The position numbers and the translations under genes were made by a program. From Plasmodiophora brassicae (lineage: Eukaryota; Endomyxa: Phytomyxea; Phytomyxea; Plasmodiophorida), in NCBI GenBank assembly GCA_036867785.1, contig CP145421.1, forward strand, positions 248,001-312,000: a stretch of DNA of 64,000 nt, written 5' to 3'. Shown here piece by piece: positions 20,057 to 29,549 of this stretch. The notes below the pieces were generated by a model, which saw nothing but the letters and a program-made list of their open reading frames with translations, was not told where the DNA came from and ran no database searches. The stretch's first letter is position 1, and each line of letters starts with the position of its first letter.

Positions 20057-20733
20057 ATGGGCGTCGTCCTGCGCCAGTACCTGACAGGGACCCGGTCCGA
20101 CCTGGTCCTCTGCAAGCATTGCGGCGTGCATCTCACCGTCAAGCACCATCTGCATTCACGGGTACGTGTACCGCTCCGATTGTCCACACTGCTACTACCC
20201 CCCGTCTGTAGAACTTTGTCGCTTCGTCGGGCCAGGCGTTCCTGTTCGATGCCGTGTACGACGTTTGCTCTATGATTGTCGCCCGCGCTGACGCTCCTGA
20301 TGATGGCCAGTGTGAACCTTCGTACTGCCGAACCTGTCAAGCAGCGCCTGCGAACGGGGATTCACATTATCAGCGCCATCTTCTGCCTGGCGTGCGATGC
20401 CGAGCTCGGCTGGAAATACGTCAGTCCGGTTGATACCGTCCTTGCATCTGTAACCTCTGGTGACGCTTGGCGCAGATCGAGGCGGACGACGAAGACCAAC
20501 GGTACAAGGTCGGGCGGTATATCCTAGAGCAGGCCCGGATCGTGGTCGTCCCCCGGAAGGGTCCCCTGTCGCGTGACCTCGACGACAGCTCCGGCTCCTC
20601 CGACAGCGACCATGACAACGCGGTTCACATCGGCGGCCACGATGACGCCAGCGACGACGACGACAGTGTCGACCTCGATGACGACAGTGACGATGATGAT
20701 GATGATGATGAGCCCGGGACCAACTTTCTATGA
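20057..20733 (+). CDS. Yippee-like zinc-binding protein with acidic tail
   Basis: Four exons with clean GT-AG introns: 20057-20161, 20212-20255, 20311-20419 and 20476-20733. The product matches the Yippee domain along its length: VLCKHCGVHL (first Cys pair), SSGQAFLFDAV joined to VNLRTAEPVKQ, HIISAIFCLACDAELGWKY (second Cys pair) and YKVGRYILEQARIV. The four Cys form the family zinc site. After the domain there is an unusual tail of about 55 residues dominated by Asp/Ser with a run of seven Asp; typical Yippee proteins end soon after the last beta strand. The family is linked to GID/CTLH ubiquitin ligases (YPEL5) and to centrosomes in animals; the role here is unknown. Confidence 0.9.
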
Positions 20734-20794
20734 AGACCCGACCTTGGTGCTAACGTATAGGGTGGGAGTCCAAGGTAAATACATAGCGGAATAT

Positions 20795-23153
20795 TTAGTG
20801 AAATCTTATCATGGACGCGATCGCGATCCACACCCAGAGAATGCCCATCAGGACGACGAAGGAGACCTCGGCGTGGCGCGGCGCCGATGACGCCAGGCTT
20901 TCGTCGACCTTGTACACCACTGATGTGCACGCATGTCAGGACCCTGGCGCTCGGAACACAAACGCGGCTGCTGTACATTGTGAGCAGTCGGCACCCTCGT
21001 AATGGAACCCGCTGTAGGACGTCGCGTCGCAGACGCAATGGCCCAGTGGCAAACATGTCCCATGTCCCGAGCACATGTTCGGGCACGTTACTACATGCAC
21101 GAATGCCGGTCAGACGCTGTCGTGGATATCGACCGGCGACGGCGTCGTTGCCGTACTCATCTCGCAGCCAACACCGTAATAGGCGGGAAGGCAGGTGCAC
21201 GTCGGCAGGCCGACCGGGAACAAGTCGATGCACGTGCCGTGGGTCGAAAGCGAACAATTCGTGTTCGGGCAGTACTGCTCGTTGCACATCTGGCCCCTGT
21301 ACGTCGAATTGCAACGGCAGGCGCCGTTGACGCATGTACCCTGCCGTCGTCCGTTAGTGCCATCGGTGAAGCAGTGCACGCCCACGCACCCGTCTCTGGC
21401 AGTGGACGCAGACCGGTTGCAGGTCGACGAACGAGCACGTGTCGCCCGGGCAGATCCGCATACTGCAATTGTCGTCGAACCAGTTCGTATCGCAGCGACA
21501 CGTCCCGAACAGGCAGACCTGCCAACGCGTGAACGCCGTACGAATCGCGGTCGCTGTGGTTGCTGACGCACCCCATTGCCCGAGCAGGGTGGCGCCGACG
21601 AGTACTTGGACCCGGCGCAGTCATCGAGGACGACGGCCTGGACGTCGTTGTACACGTGCTCGGGGCCTTGTGTGCCATCCGCGTTCCGGACCCAGCCGTT
21701 GCCGCCCACCATGATGATCGTGTTGTTCGCCGGGATCCCTATCAGCGAGTACGCGCCGCGTGGTGCCGGTAGGGCCGCTATTCCACAAGACACACCCGGT
21801 CAACGCCTGGGCATGCCAGCAGTGCACCGAGGTTGACCTCGTCCAGGCATCGGCAGCAGCGCCCATCGCTCGTTGACCAGGTCGAACTGCCACGTGTCCT
21901 GGTAGAAGGCCTCGTCGAAGAACCTGCCGCCGGACCGAATCAGAACCGTGGTGGTCGCACCGGCGCCGAACCGCATCGCACCCGCCGAACATGTACAGGT
22001 ACCTGCCGATGACGACCGACTGGACCTTGGCCCGTTCCTGCGGCGACGCGCCCGGCAGGGCGACCTGCGTCCAGATCCCGGTGGTCAGGTCCAGCTTCCA
22101 CATGTCGCCCAGCGACGGCCGCTGGTCGATGCTCCTGTTGACGTCCGCGTACATGCCGCCGTAAATGTAGAGGGACGTCTTGTAGACGCTGGCGGCGTGC
22201 TCCAGCCTCGGCAACGGCACCTATCGCATGGCGTTTACGCGATGGCAAACGCGGCCCCACCGGGTGCTGTTGTGTACCTTGGCGGGTTGGCTGGCCGGCC
22301 CGGTCGTACGGATCCGCGTCCAGTTGTACGAATCGAAGCAGAACTTCCAGACCTCGTCCAGGGCGGCAAACACGTGGTGGCCGCCATGGATCACCATGCA
22401 ATTCCCGTACAGGACGGTGGCCGTTTGCCAGCGTTTCGACGGGCCCGTCCCGATCATTGTCCAGCCGACCGGCCGGAACACGCTCGACGCGTTCCCCGCG
22501 GGCGACATCCCCGGGACGAAGCGGTACTCCCAGCTGTGCCACGACTATTAGCCCGGCGGTGGGAGGACGCGCCAACGCCGCCCCTCGTACACGTCGTTGC
22601 AGAAGTCGCCGCAGAGCTGGCTGTACCCAGCGTACATGACGAGGCGGTCGTCGTGGTACATGAACGACGGCTTCACGCGTGCGGTCGGCCACGCGCCCGA
22701 CTTCGGCACCTGCATCCAGTACTGGCCGTAGATGTCGTAGATCCAGAAGTCGTCCAGGATGACGACGTCTTCCTCCAGGGAGCAGTCCGCACCCGAGTAC
22801 CCGTACGCGCACGCGCACGTGCCGTTCGCGTTGCAGACGCCCCGGTACCAACAGTTGGACAGCGCGGCACACGCCGGCGACCCCGGGTTGATCGTCGCCG
22901 TCACCGACAGGGAGCGATACGGGGGCAAGGCGCCGATGTTGTGCCGCAGCGACGTGTTGAAGAAGACGTTGGCGCGCCCGCCGAACACGAACACGTGCGT
23001 GTCGTTGTGCGTCGTGACGTGCTGGGTGCGCGCCGACATCACCGCCGTACAGTTCGGCACCGATCCCGGGTACAAGCATCGCGCTCGCGCCCGCAACGGG
23101 TACCAGGCGCCCGCACCCGTCACCAGCCACGCCGCGATGACGACCAGCCACAT
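20795..23153 (-). CDS. Kelch-repeat and EGF-like type I membrane protein (attractin/MEGF8-like layout)
   Basis: Several exons. The ATG at 23153 opens a signal peptide (MWLVVIAAWLVTGAGAW). An ectodomain with an EGF-like Cys cluster (CWYRGVCNANGTCACAYGYS) follows. Next are kelch-type blades: FWIYDIYGQYWMQV, VWKFCFDSYNWTRI, LYIYGGMYADVN, MWKLDLTTGIWTQV and IIMVGGNGWVRN. Then comes a second set of EGF-like modules (CVNGACRCNSTYRGQMC, LPTCTCLPAYYGVGC). The last exon encodes one transmembrane helix (FVVLMGILWVWIAIA) with a very short tail and stops at 20795. Kelch plus EGF plus TM matches attractin-type adhesion or receptor proteins. Introns lie near 22510-22550, 22215, 21790 and in the EGF region; exact junctions are not fixed. 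Confidence 0.7.
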
Positions 23154-23276
23154 TGCACTGGCGGTGGCCTCCCCCTCCGCGCCCCCCTCCTCCCGGGGGT
23201 TGCGTATGCGGCGCGCGCCGGGTGCGTGCTGCACGTGCACGCACCTCGCGATCCCGAGCTCCTGTATTCAATTCTT

Positions 23277-24283
23277 CTTCTTCTTCTTCGCACCGCCCTT
23301 CCCCTTCTTCTTCGACGGCGCCCGCATCGACTTCGCCAGAGCCCGTTGCAGGAGCAGGGCGGCACACGCCCTACGAGGCAGTGGTCAGCGAAGGTTCGTC
23401 GTGGGACTTAGGCAGTCAGTCGTCAGATACCAGATGCGCAGGTTCCGTTCAAGTGTCTTGACGCGGAGCGCCTCGAGGCGCTCCTGTTCGGCTTTGGCGG
23501 CGCGGCGCTCGTCCAGGTCCTGGAAGAACGCGGTCAGGAACCGGCAGCGCTCGCGTTTGTCGTCGAGGTCGGCGCGCAGCACGTTGATCTCGTCGTAGAC
23601 CTTCGTCATGGCGGCGTCGTACTCGGCGATGCACTTCTGGACCTCGGCCTCGCCGGCCACCTTCCGCCGGTGCAGTTTGTCCTCCAGGTTCCGGTTCGCC
23701 TCCTTCATCTCGGCGAACTTCGCCTTCGTCGTCGCCACCTGCGCCGCCAGCGTCTCGCGTTGCGACTCGAACGGCGTGGCGCCCACGACATGGCACTGGT
23801 GGTCCCGGGACGCGATCGACGCGCGGATCTCATCGCGACGCGCCTTCACAGTCGCGATCTGCCTCATCAGCGACTCCATGTACTTCTTCTTGCTGTCGAG
23901 AACGTCGGCATTGCTCACCCTGGTGTTGGCCACAACGTCACTGCGCTGCACTGTGAAGCGGTTTGGAACGTCCCCGACCGGTGCTTGTCGAGCTTCTCCT
24001 GCAGATGTTTCGCCATGATCGTCTCCTTGTGCTCCTTCGTGACGGCTTGCTCGAGCAACGTGCTCTGTGGCGGTTCGGCGAGGGCGATCCGCTTCAGGTT
24101 CGCGATCGTCATCTCGCGGAAGATGGCGAGGAGCTCCACGAGGTCGCCCATGGCCACCGTTCGCGGCCGGAAGTACGCCCTGAACCTATGCGACGCTTCA
24201 CCGCTGACCGCGAACACAACCCAGGCGCGCCATACTGCGGCATCAGATGCTGATCGGCTAGCAGCATCCTGGTCAGAGTGCAT
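23277..24283 (-). CDS. Second N-DRC-type coiled-coil protein (DRC10/IQCD-like)
   Basis: Exons run from the ATG at 24283 (or 24151, MGDLVELLAIFREM) to about 23965, then 23930 to about 23446, then a last exon of about 100 nt ending at 23277. The middle is coiled coil (ERCRFLTAFFQDLDERRAAK). The last exon gives an IQ-like helix (AALLLQRALAKSMR) and a Lys-rich tail (KKKGKGGAKKKKKN). This mirrors the DRC9-like protein at 14188-15493, so the two probably correspond to the DRC9/DRC10 heterodimer of motile axonemes. Assignment to DRC10 rather than another IQ coiled-coil protein is inferred. Confidence 0.55.
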
Positions 24284-24348
24284 AGCGACCGCCGGAATGT
24301 CTTCTGTGTCGACAACGCTACGCAGGGTCGCGCGTCATTCGAATCGTT

Positions 24349-24823
24349 TAGGCGCCGACCGCCGATTCGCGCTTACTGATGACGTGCATGGTCGACATCG
24401 TCTTCTCTAGGTCCAGGTGTCGAAGCAGGGCCTGACCGAAGAGCAACGAGCTTCCATGGCATGTGGCCACCTTCTCCCGAAGTGCGTCCTCGCCAGCGAC
24501 AACGCCTTCTCGCCAAATCAGCATCGGGTGCCAAGCGCCGACGGTACGTACGTACCGAAATAGGAGAGGTTATACGTCGACGTCAGCAGGAAGTCGAAGA
24601 TCTTCACGATCCACGTTGTTTCCGTCTTGGACGCGTCCTCGACGACGAGGCCGGTGGTGTGCGGGCCCGACGGTGCGGGCGCCCGTTTCGTGGAGCCGGG
24701 TGCCCCGGGGATATCGGCACCCCGAAGTTGGACTAGCGCCATGGCAGGGATAACGTCGGGACCAGGTGGTACTGGCCAATCGGAGTCCGCGTACCTACTT
24801 GCGATCGACCTAATGCTAACCAT
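24349..24823 (-). CDS. Small uncharacterised protein, two exons
   Basis: Exon 1 starts at an ATG at 24823 and contains TWIVKIFDFLLTSTYNLSYF. A 50-nt intron starting GTACGTACGT (about 24500-24550) brings in exon 2 (VVAGEDALREKVATCHGSSL, HLDLEKTMSTMHVIS), stopping at 24349. The protein has about 140 residues. The splice fits well, but I recognise no domain. Confidence 0.45.
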
Positions 24824-24905
24824 AGCGCCAGCACGGGCGAACGGCGACGTTCTTCGCGCGTCTGGTATATATTATGATACAGGTGCGATACCGGAATGGA
24901 CGAAA

Positions 24906-25754
24906 CTATGCCGAGTCCTGGAAGAAGTTGCTCTCGACGAGGAACTTGAAGCATTCCAAGATGGCGTTATGCTGTTGACGGATTTCGGGTTCGAGAAGGG
25001 TTCGTAGCAGCGATGTGGCAGGCCTCGGGACGCGAAGCTGGCCGATCCGCCTCGGTTGCTCAGCTTGGCGTGTCAGAACACTGGCACGCGCGTCCGGGTC
25101 GTGTCGTCTGGTACAGTGTCGTCCGTTCCGACATGTCCCGTACAAATAGTACTTGCATGAGTACGAGGGCTTTGCGGTGATGGACGGCGGGCAGACGCTA
25201 GGAGGCTCTTCCTGCGGAATATCGCTGCGAACCTCTTCGACAACGTCTTCCTGAATGTCAGTGGCTTCGCCGGCAGCATCAACGTCCCCGGTCGCAGTCA
25301 CAGCTTCGATAGGTACTGTAGCATCTTCCGGCACGACGGCACCTTCTTCAGGTTCGGATTCGTCGGCGTAATTCATGGCGATGCTTTGGAGGGCAGTTGC
25401 GGCGGCGGCATCGGCCGTGTCGGTACAAGGGACTTTCGCCGGCGGTTCATCGTCAGCTGAAGAGGGATTACGCCTCGGAAATGCGCGTTTCCTCGCCTGG
25501 CGATACGCTTGGATTTCTTCAGGAGTCCGCGTGGGCATTCGTGCGAGATCCGCTGCACGCTGCATTATAGAGGCGTTGGTCTCCTCACATCGATCCGTCT
25601 GACGGACATGGCCGCGGCCACGACCTCGACGGCCACGACCAAAACTAGCTCCTCGTCCGCGATGCCCATGACCGCCGCCTCGCTTCGACGACGACGGATC
25701 CTGAGCAGGCTGGAATATCGCGGTCCAAGCGGCCTGCCTGCAGTGGTCAGCCAT
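24906..25754 (-). CDS. NUFIP1-like protein with CCCH zinc finger
   Basis: Single exon of 282 residues from the ATG at 25754 (MADHCRQAAWTAIF); an upstream in-frame start at 25874 is less likely. After an RG/GRG-rich segment (GRGRRGRGRGH, typical of RNA binders) comes RTPEEIQAYRQARKRAFPRR, the conserved NUFIP1 motif. An acidic middle follows, then a C-x7-C-x5-C-x3-H zinc finger (CKYYLYGTCRNGRHC then TRRH). The C-terminal helix SLLRTLLEPEIRQQHNAIL is also typical. NUFIP1/Rsa1 proteins scaffold box C/D snoRNP assembly with the R2TP complex in the nucleus. Domain order matches, so the call is fairly secure. Confidence 0.8.
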   Translation of the reverse strand: MADHCRQAAWTAIFQPAQDPSSSKRGGGHGHRGRGASFGRGRRGRGRGHVRQTDRCEETNASIMQRAADLARMPTRTPEEIQAYRQARKRAFPRRNPSSADDEPPAKVPCTDTADAAAATALQSIAMNYADESEPEEGAVVPEDATVPIEAVTATGDVDAAGEATDIQEDVVEEVRSDIPQEEPPSVCPPSITAKPSYSCKYYLYGTCRNGRHCTRRHDPDARASVLTRQAEQPRRIGQLRVPRPATSLLRTLLEPEIRQQHNAILECFKFLVESNFFQDSA

Positions 25755-25825
25755 CAAATCGCAAAGTCCGTCACGGAGTCTGTGGCGGACACCGTGACCA
25801 TCGCAAGTCCGCAATGATATGTGAC

Positions 25826-25962
25826 TTGTGGCGGAGGCGCTCCAGGCGCAGCGCGCCGAGATCGACGACGCCATGCTTCGGCAGCAGCGCGATCAGATCC
25901 TGTCAGAGGTCGCCGCCCGCCACCCAGTCGTGCCAGGGGCCGAGATTATCGACCCTGCGTGA
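25826..25962 (+). other. Possible short exon, unassigned
   Basis: Plus-strand frame with helical composition (EALQAQRAEIDDAMLRQQRD, then EVAARHPVVPGAEIIDPA) ending at a TGA. No partner exon was found. It lies just upstream of the NUFIP1-like start on the other strand. Confidence 0.2.
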
Positions 25963-25971
25963 CCGCCGCCG

Positions 25972-26215
25972 CCCCTGTCGACAATATCGTACACAACACC
26001 CGTCCGGTTATGCTCGTTCACGGGCGACGACTCGGTGGATCCGATCTCTGCCACGACGTGGTTCGACGAGTCTTGCCGATTCGCCGAGGCGGACCCGACG
26101 TCAACTGCATCGCTGTCGAACGCGGCCATGAACCTGCCGCGCCGTCCCTCACCGAGTTGTCGCCCGTGAACGAGTGCAACCGGACGGGTGTTGTGTACGA
26201 TATTGTCGACAGGGG
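25972..26215. repeat. Inverted repeat, 64-bp arms, 116-bp spacer
   Basis: Arms 25972-26035 and 26152-26215 are reverse complements at about 60 of 64 positions. Both strands carry an open frame through the structure, so frame alone does not show which strand, if any, is coding. Confidence 0.9.
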
Positions 26216-26435
26216 GGCATAGCGAAGTCGGCGCCGGAATAAAGCTCATGCGAGCGGGGACCGACGGCATTCGGTCCCCGCGTCGTTTGGTCGTGTCACG
26301 AATGAACATCAAATATCGTGTGACTCCAGTAACCTCACGTTAAAGCCGTCGACGCTTTCGCCTCTTCGTAAGTTCGCTGCGTTGGGAGGCACTTTGCTGG
26401 CGAGACGTGCCACCTTGCAGAGGCATTTTTTAAAG

Positions 26436-27236
26436 ATGGGCTGGGCGGTGCCCCTTCGAAGCTGGTCGTTGACGCTGGGGTCCACCGCGATCGTGGCGCT
26501 GACAGCGTGGTGGCTTCACAGCGGCCTGGGAGGATGGTCGACGCGATCAGGGGATGTCTACTTCAACTGGCACATTCTCCTCGGGGTTGTTGCTATCGCC
26601 ACTTGTCTTCAAGGTTCCTTTCGGTGCTGAACGCTCTTCTTTATTGTATGACACGTCCGCCGGTCAGCGTCGGCCGCGTTTAGGACGTACACGGACACGG
26701 TTTCCCGACCGACCAGGAAGTCCATTCACTGGGTCGGCAATGCCATTTGCCTGGTGTCTATGGCAGCTGCCGTCAAGGTGGCCTTCGAGGTTCATGAAGA
26801 CAAAGGCAAGCGCGACCTGACCTCGGTGCACTCGTGGATCGGGTTCGCCACATTGATTTTCATGGCTGGCGGCCCATTTCTCGCTGGAGCGCTCGCCTTC
26901 CTCATGGACGTGTATGCTCCGATCCAGTTCTGCCGATGTTGTCAGAGCTGATCTGTAGATAGGTTTCCGAAGCATATCAGGGCGGCCGTCGTCCCTGTAC
27001 ACAGCTATTTCGGAAGCGTTGCACTGTGTATGGCCGTTGTCGCCGGGCTCACCGGTCTCGTCTCCAAGCAGAAATCGCTGACAGATCCATCCGCTATCGT
27101 CACCGGCAACGTCATCGCCGTTGCCATCATAGTCACGACGGCCATCGCCGCACTGCCACCACTCCATACCAAACGTAGGCGAGGTCCCATGTTGGTACGA
27201 ATCCATATGACGTCACATGCAGGCCATACAGATTGA
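26436..27236 (+). CDS. Cytochrome b561-type transmembrane electron carrier, copy 1
   Basis: Three exons: 26436 to about 26612, about 26684-26908, and about 26960-27236. The four haem-ligand His of the b561 core are in place: FNWH, SIHW, HSWIGF and VPVHSYFG. They sit on successive transmembrane helices (ILLGVVAIATCLQ, ICLVSMAAAVKVAF, TLIFMAGGPFLAGALAFL, ALCMAVVAGLTGL, AVAIIVTTAIAAL). The family moves electrons across a membrane from ascorbate or similar donors. Its direct neighbour downstream is a second copy with the same exon plan, so they arose by tandem duplication. Confidence 0.8.
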
Positions 27237-27409
27237 AGAAATGTTCGATCTTCGCCTTGTTCGCGTTGCATACAATACAAACCCGTGTGAGGACGACGCC
27301 TACGTCCTACCGCGTATATGGTTGTGGGGCCTTCTTGGACCCGTCGCGGCCTCCATACCGCTGTGTAGGTGTGTGTCTGTGTGTATATTTCCTAGACAGG
27401 AGTTCCTAG

Positions 27410-28239
27410 ATGTCAGCAAGTCTGCTGGCCAGGCTATCGGCAGTGACAACTGTAATGCTTAGCCTGTTCTGGATACATGCGGGCCTGGGCGGATGGTCAA
27501 CGCGCGGAGGGCCCGTTTATTTCAACTGGCACATAACGCTGGCTATCGTTGCCGTCGCCTGTGTTCTCCTGGGTAGGCTCTACACCTTGGCATGGGATGC
27601 TGTATTGCCCCCTCTGCTGACGAACGCCTTACTCAGGATCCAGCGCGTTCAAAACAATGGGATCTGTTGAGAGGCCTACTAGAAAGAAGACGCATTGGGT
27701 TGCCAACACGATTGCTACAAGTACGATGCTTCTAGCTGTTTGCGTTGCGTTTCAGGTCAAGGACGACCACGGCAAGCCACACCTAATGTCGTCGCATTCC
27801 TGGTTAGGGATATCGACACTGGTCTGCCTGATGTGCCAGCTTATAGGCGGTGTCGTCGCTTTCTTGTCGAACTTGTAAGCAGTACTCGTTATTCACGTCT
27901 TACGGCACCACCTAGCATCTAAGAGACGGGATCTTTGTTCGCAGGTTGACGGTCGCGTCGCGACAAGCGGTCACGCCATGGCATCGCCTATCGGGAGAGG
28001 CCTGCGCGGCACTTTCGGTAATCACTGCGATTGCCGGGATCGTTTCGAAACAGAAGTCGCTGTCGGAACCGTTCGCAATCCTGCAGGCCAACTGGATCAC
28101 CGTCGGCGTGCTCGCCACTGCCTGCTTGACTGCTTATACGTTACGAGACGTCCCTGGGTCGTCCGCCCGCGCTGTCCAATTCGTCGAGCTCGAAGGCACT
28201 GCCGAGAAGGAGTCTCTTTATCCGAGTCGCTACCAATAG
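27410..28239 (+). CDS. Cytochrome b561-type transmembrane electron carrier, copy 2
   Basis: Starts MSASLLARLSAVTTVM and repeats the plan of the gene before it: FNWH, KKTHW, HSWLGI and a fourth His in TPWHRLSGE. The paralogous strings GLGGWSTR and IVSKQKSL also occur in copy 1. Exon 1 ends near 27571 at a GTAGGC donor. The fourth His lies in a changed context compared with copy 1 (VHSYFG), and the C-terminal tail is longer (about 35 residues, ELEGTAEKESLYPSRYQ). Divergence between the copies is large enough that the duplication is old. Confidence 0.8.
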
Positions 28240-28480
28240 ATGGATCACCGCGATTGCCTCTGCTGACGGTAGTCGGTAGAGGCACCCTAACAGCATTCGG
28301 CACATGGTCCAATGCGGGTCGACGACCTTGCTAAACAGTCCGATCCGGTGGGCAATAAGGACGCGTGGGGCCCAGTACCATTATCGTCACCAACGTCCAG
28401 TGTAGCCCATATCGTCATGCAGCACTCAAAGCGCAAACGGTTGCCAGCAACCGTCATCGTGCTGACAGCGTACACTCGTT

Positions 28481-29278
28481 GTGCAGCCATTCATGGTGGC
28501 GCATGGCTGGTCGAACAGAAGTCGCGCGCGAAACGCGTTGCTCCACCTACTTCAAGCCATGTCATTCGTCCCTGGTCTGGAGTTCGAACCCGAATTTCTC
28601 GTCCAACTGTTGCCGTTCATGATGACACGTCGGTCCGCGATGGACTTCCTTCGATTACCGCCTGTTTGCAGTGCCCTGTTCGAGGCCAGACAGTTGAGTT
28701 GTGACGGGACGACATCCACAACGCCACCACACATCATGATTGATGAGCTGGCCTCCTGGTGTGCATCTACCAATCGCCTGGACGCGTTTATGAGTTGGGT
28801 TCCACAACTGGCGCTTGCGTTTGATGTACCAGAGCGCGTAGTCATTCGTATCGCGCGTTCACATATGGTGATGGCGGTTCCGCCCATTCCACAGCCTGGC
28901 GGCAATCCTGTGGGGGTAACCACTGGCGGGTATCGACGGAGACTGTTGCCATTCATATTTGCTGTGTCAGCTTGCGTCTGTACCGCCTTCGGTCTAATTG
29001 TGCTGAGCTGGCCTTTGTCGGCAATGGTTTGGGTGTACCTGTTTCACCTGTTTACAATCGCTCTGCGAAGGATAAGCAGTGTGTGCGAAACGGTGACTGA
29101 CCGTTGCTCTTTTCTGCTCGCTTATGACTATTTCATAAGGCTTGAGATGAGCGGAGTAACGCTTGTGCTGGCGGTTGTGTTCCGTGTTCCGGGTCTACTG
29201 CCATGTGGTGTGGACGCTGTCTTGACGGCCGCTATGGCAGTACGGCGGGTTCGTTCCTTACGGCCATGGTGTCCGTGA
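28481..29278 (+). CDS. Uncharacterised protein with C-terminal membrane segments
   Basis: Frame of 265 residues. The N-terminal half is soluble and helical (LEFEPEFLVQLLPFMMTRRS, PPHIMIDELASWCASTNR). The C-terminal half has hydrophobic stretches (LLPFIFAVSACVCTAFGLIV, AMVWVYLFHLFTIAL, GVTLVLAVVFRVPGLLP). Upstream plus-strand frames at 28312-28480 could hold a first exon. No family is recognised. Confidence 0.45.
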   Translation: MQPFMVAHGWSNRSRARNALLHLLQAMSFVPGLEFEPEFLVQLLPFMMTRRSAMDFLRLPPVCSALFEARQLSCDGTTSTTPPHIMIDELASWCASTNRLDAFMSWVPQLALAFDVPERVVIRIARSHMVMAVPPIPQPGGNPVGVTTGGYRRRLLPFIFAVSACVCTAFGLIVLSWPLSAMVWVYLFHLFTIALRRISSVCETVTDRCSFLLAYDYFIRLEMSGVTLVLAVVFRVPGLLPCGVDAVLTAAMAVRRVRSLRPWCP

Positions 29279-29549
29279 CTTGAATACCGACACAAAGTCT
29301 ACGCAAACGGCAGCTGGAAATATACATCGACACCAAGCAGTACCAACGAACGCAGTCGAGCGTCCGTCTCATCCGGGTCAGCACCGGCGATCTGCTGGCA
29401 ACGATGTCATGCGGATCGTCGTCATGGGGATGGCAGAAGAAGAGCGCTGCGGAGTCCGTAGCGGACCAGCTGCTGCATCAGTGCCCCCTGCAGCAATACA
29501 GAAGAACCAGCGCAACGAGGTCAGCAGAGGTGCACGACGACGGATGACC

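Noticed and set aside
20690-20710. GAT trinucleotide microsatellite
   Set aside because: It is in frame inside the Yippee gene and encodes its Asp run, so it is not a separate element.
23270-23300. CTT repeat resembling a polypyrimidine tract
   Set aside because: Read on the minus strand it encodes the Lys tail of the DRC10-like protein.
21948-23411. Long plus-strand frame opposite the kelch/EGF gene
   Set aside because: Composition is Arg/Ala/Pro/His-rich with no domain; the minus strand shows signal peptide, EGF, kelch and TM segments in order.
24463-25007. Plus-strand frames opposite the small unknown gene and the NUFIP1 end
   Set aside because: No domain or splice support; the minus-strand reading of the same DNA gives a spliced frame and a recognisable NUFIP1 C-terminus.
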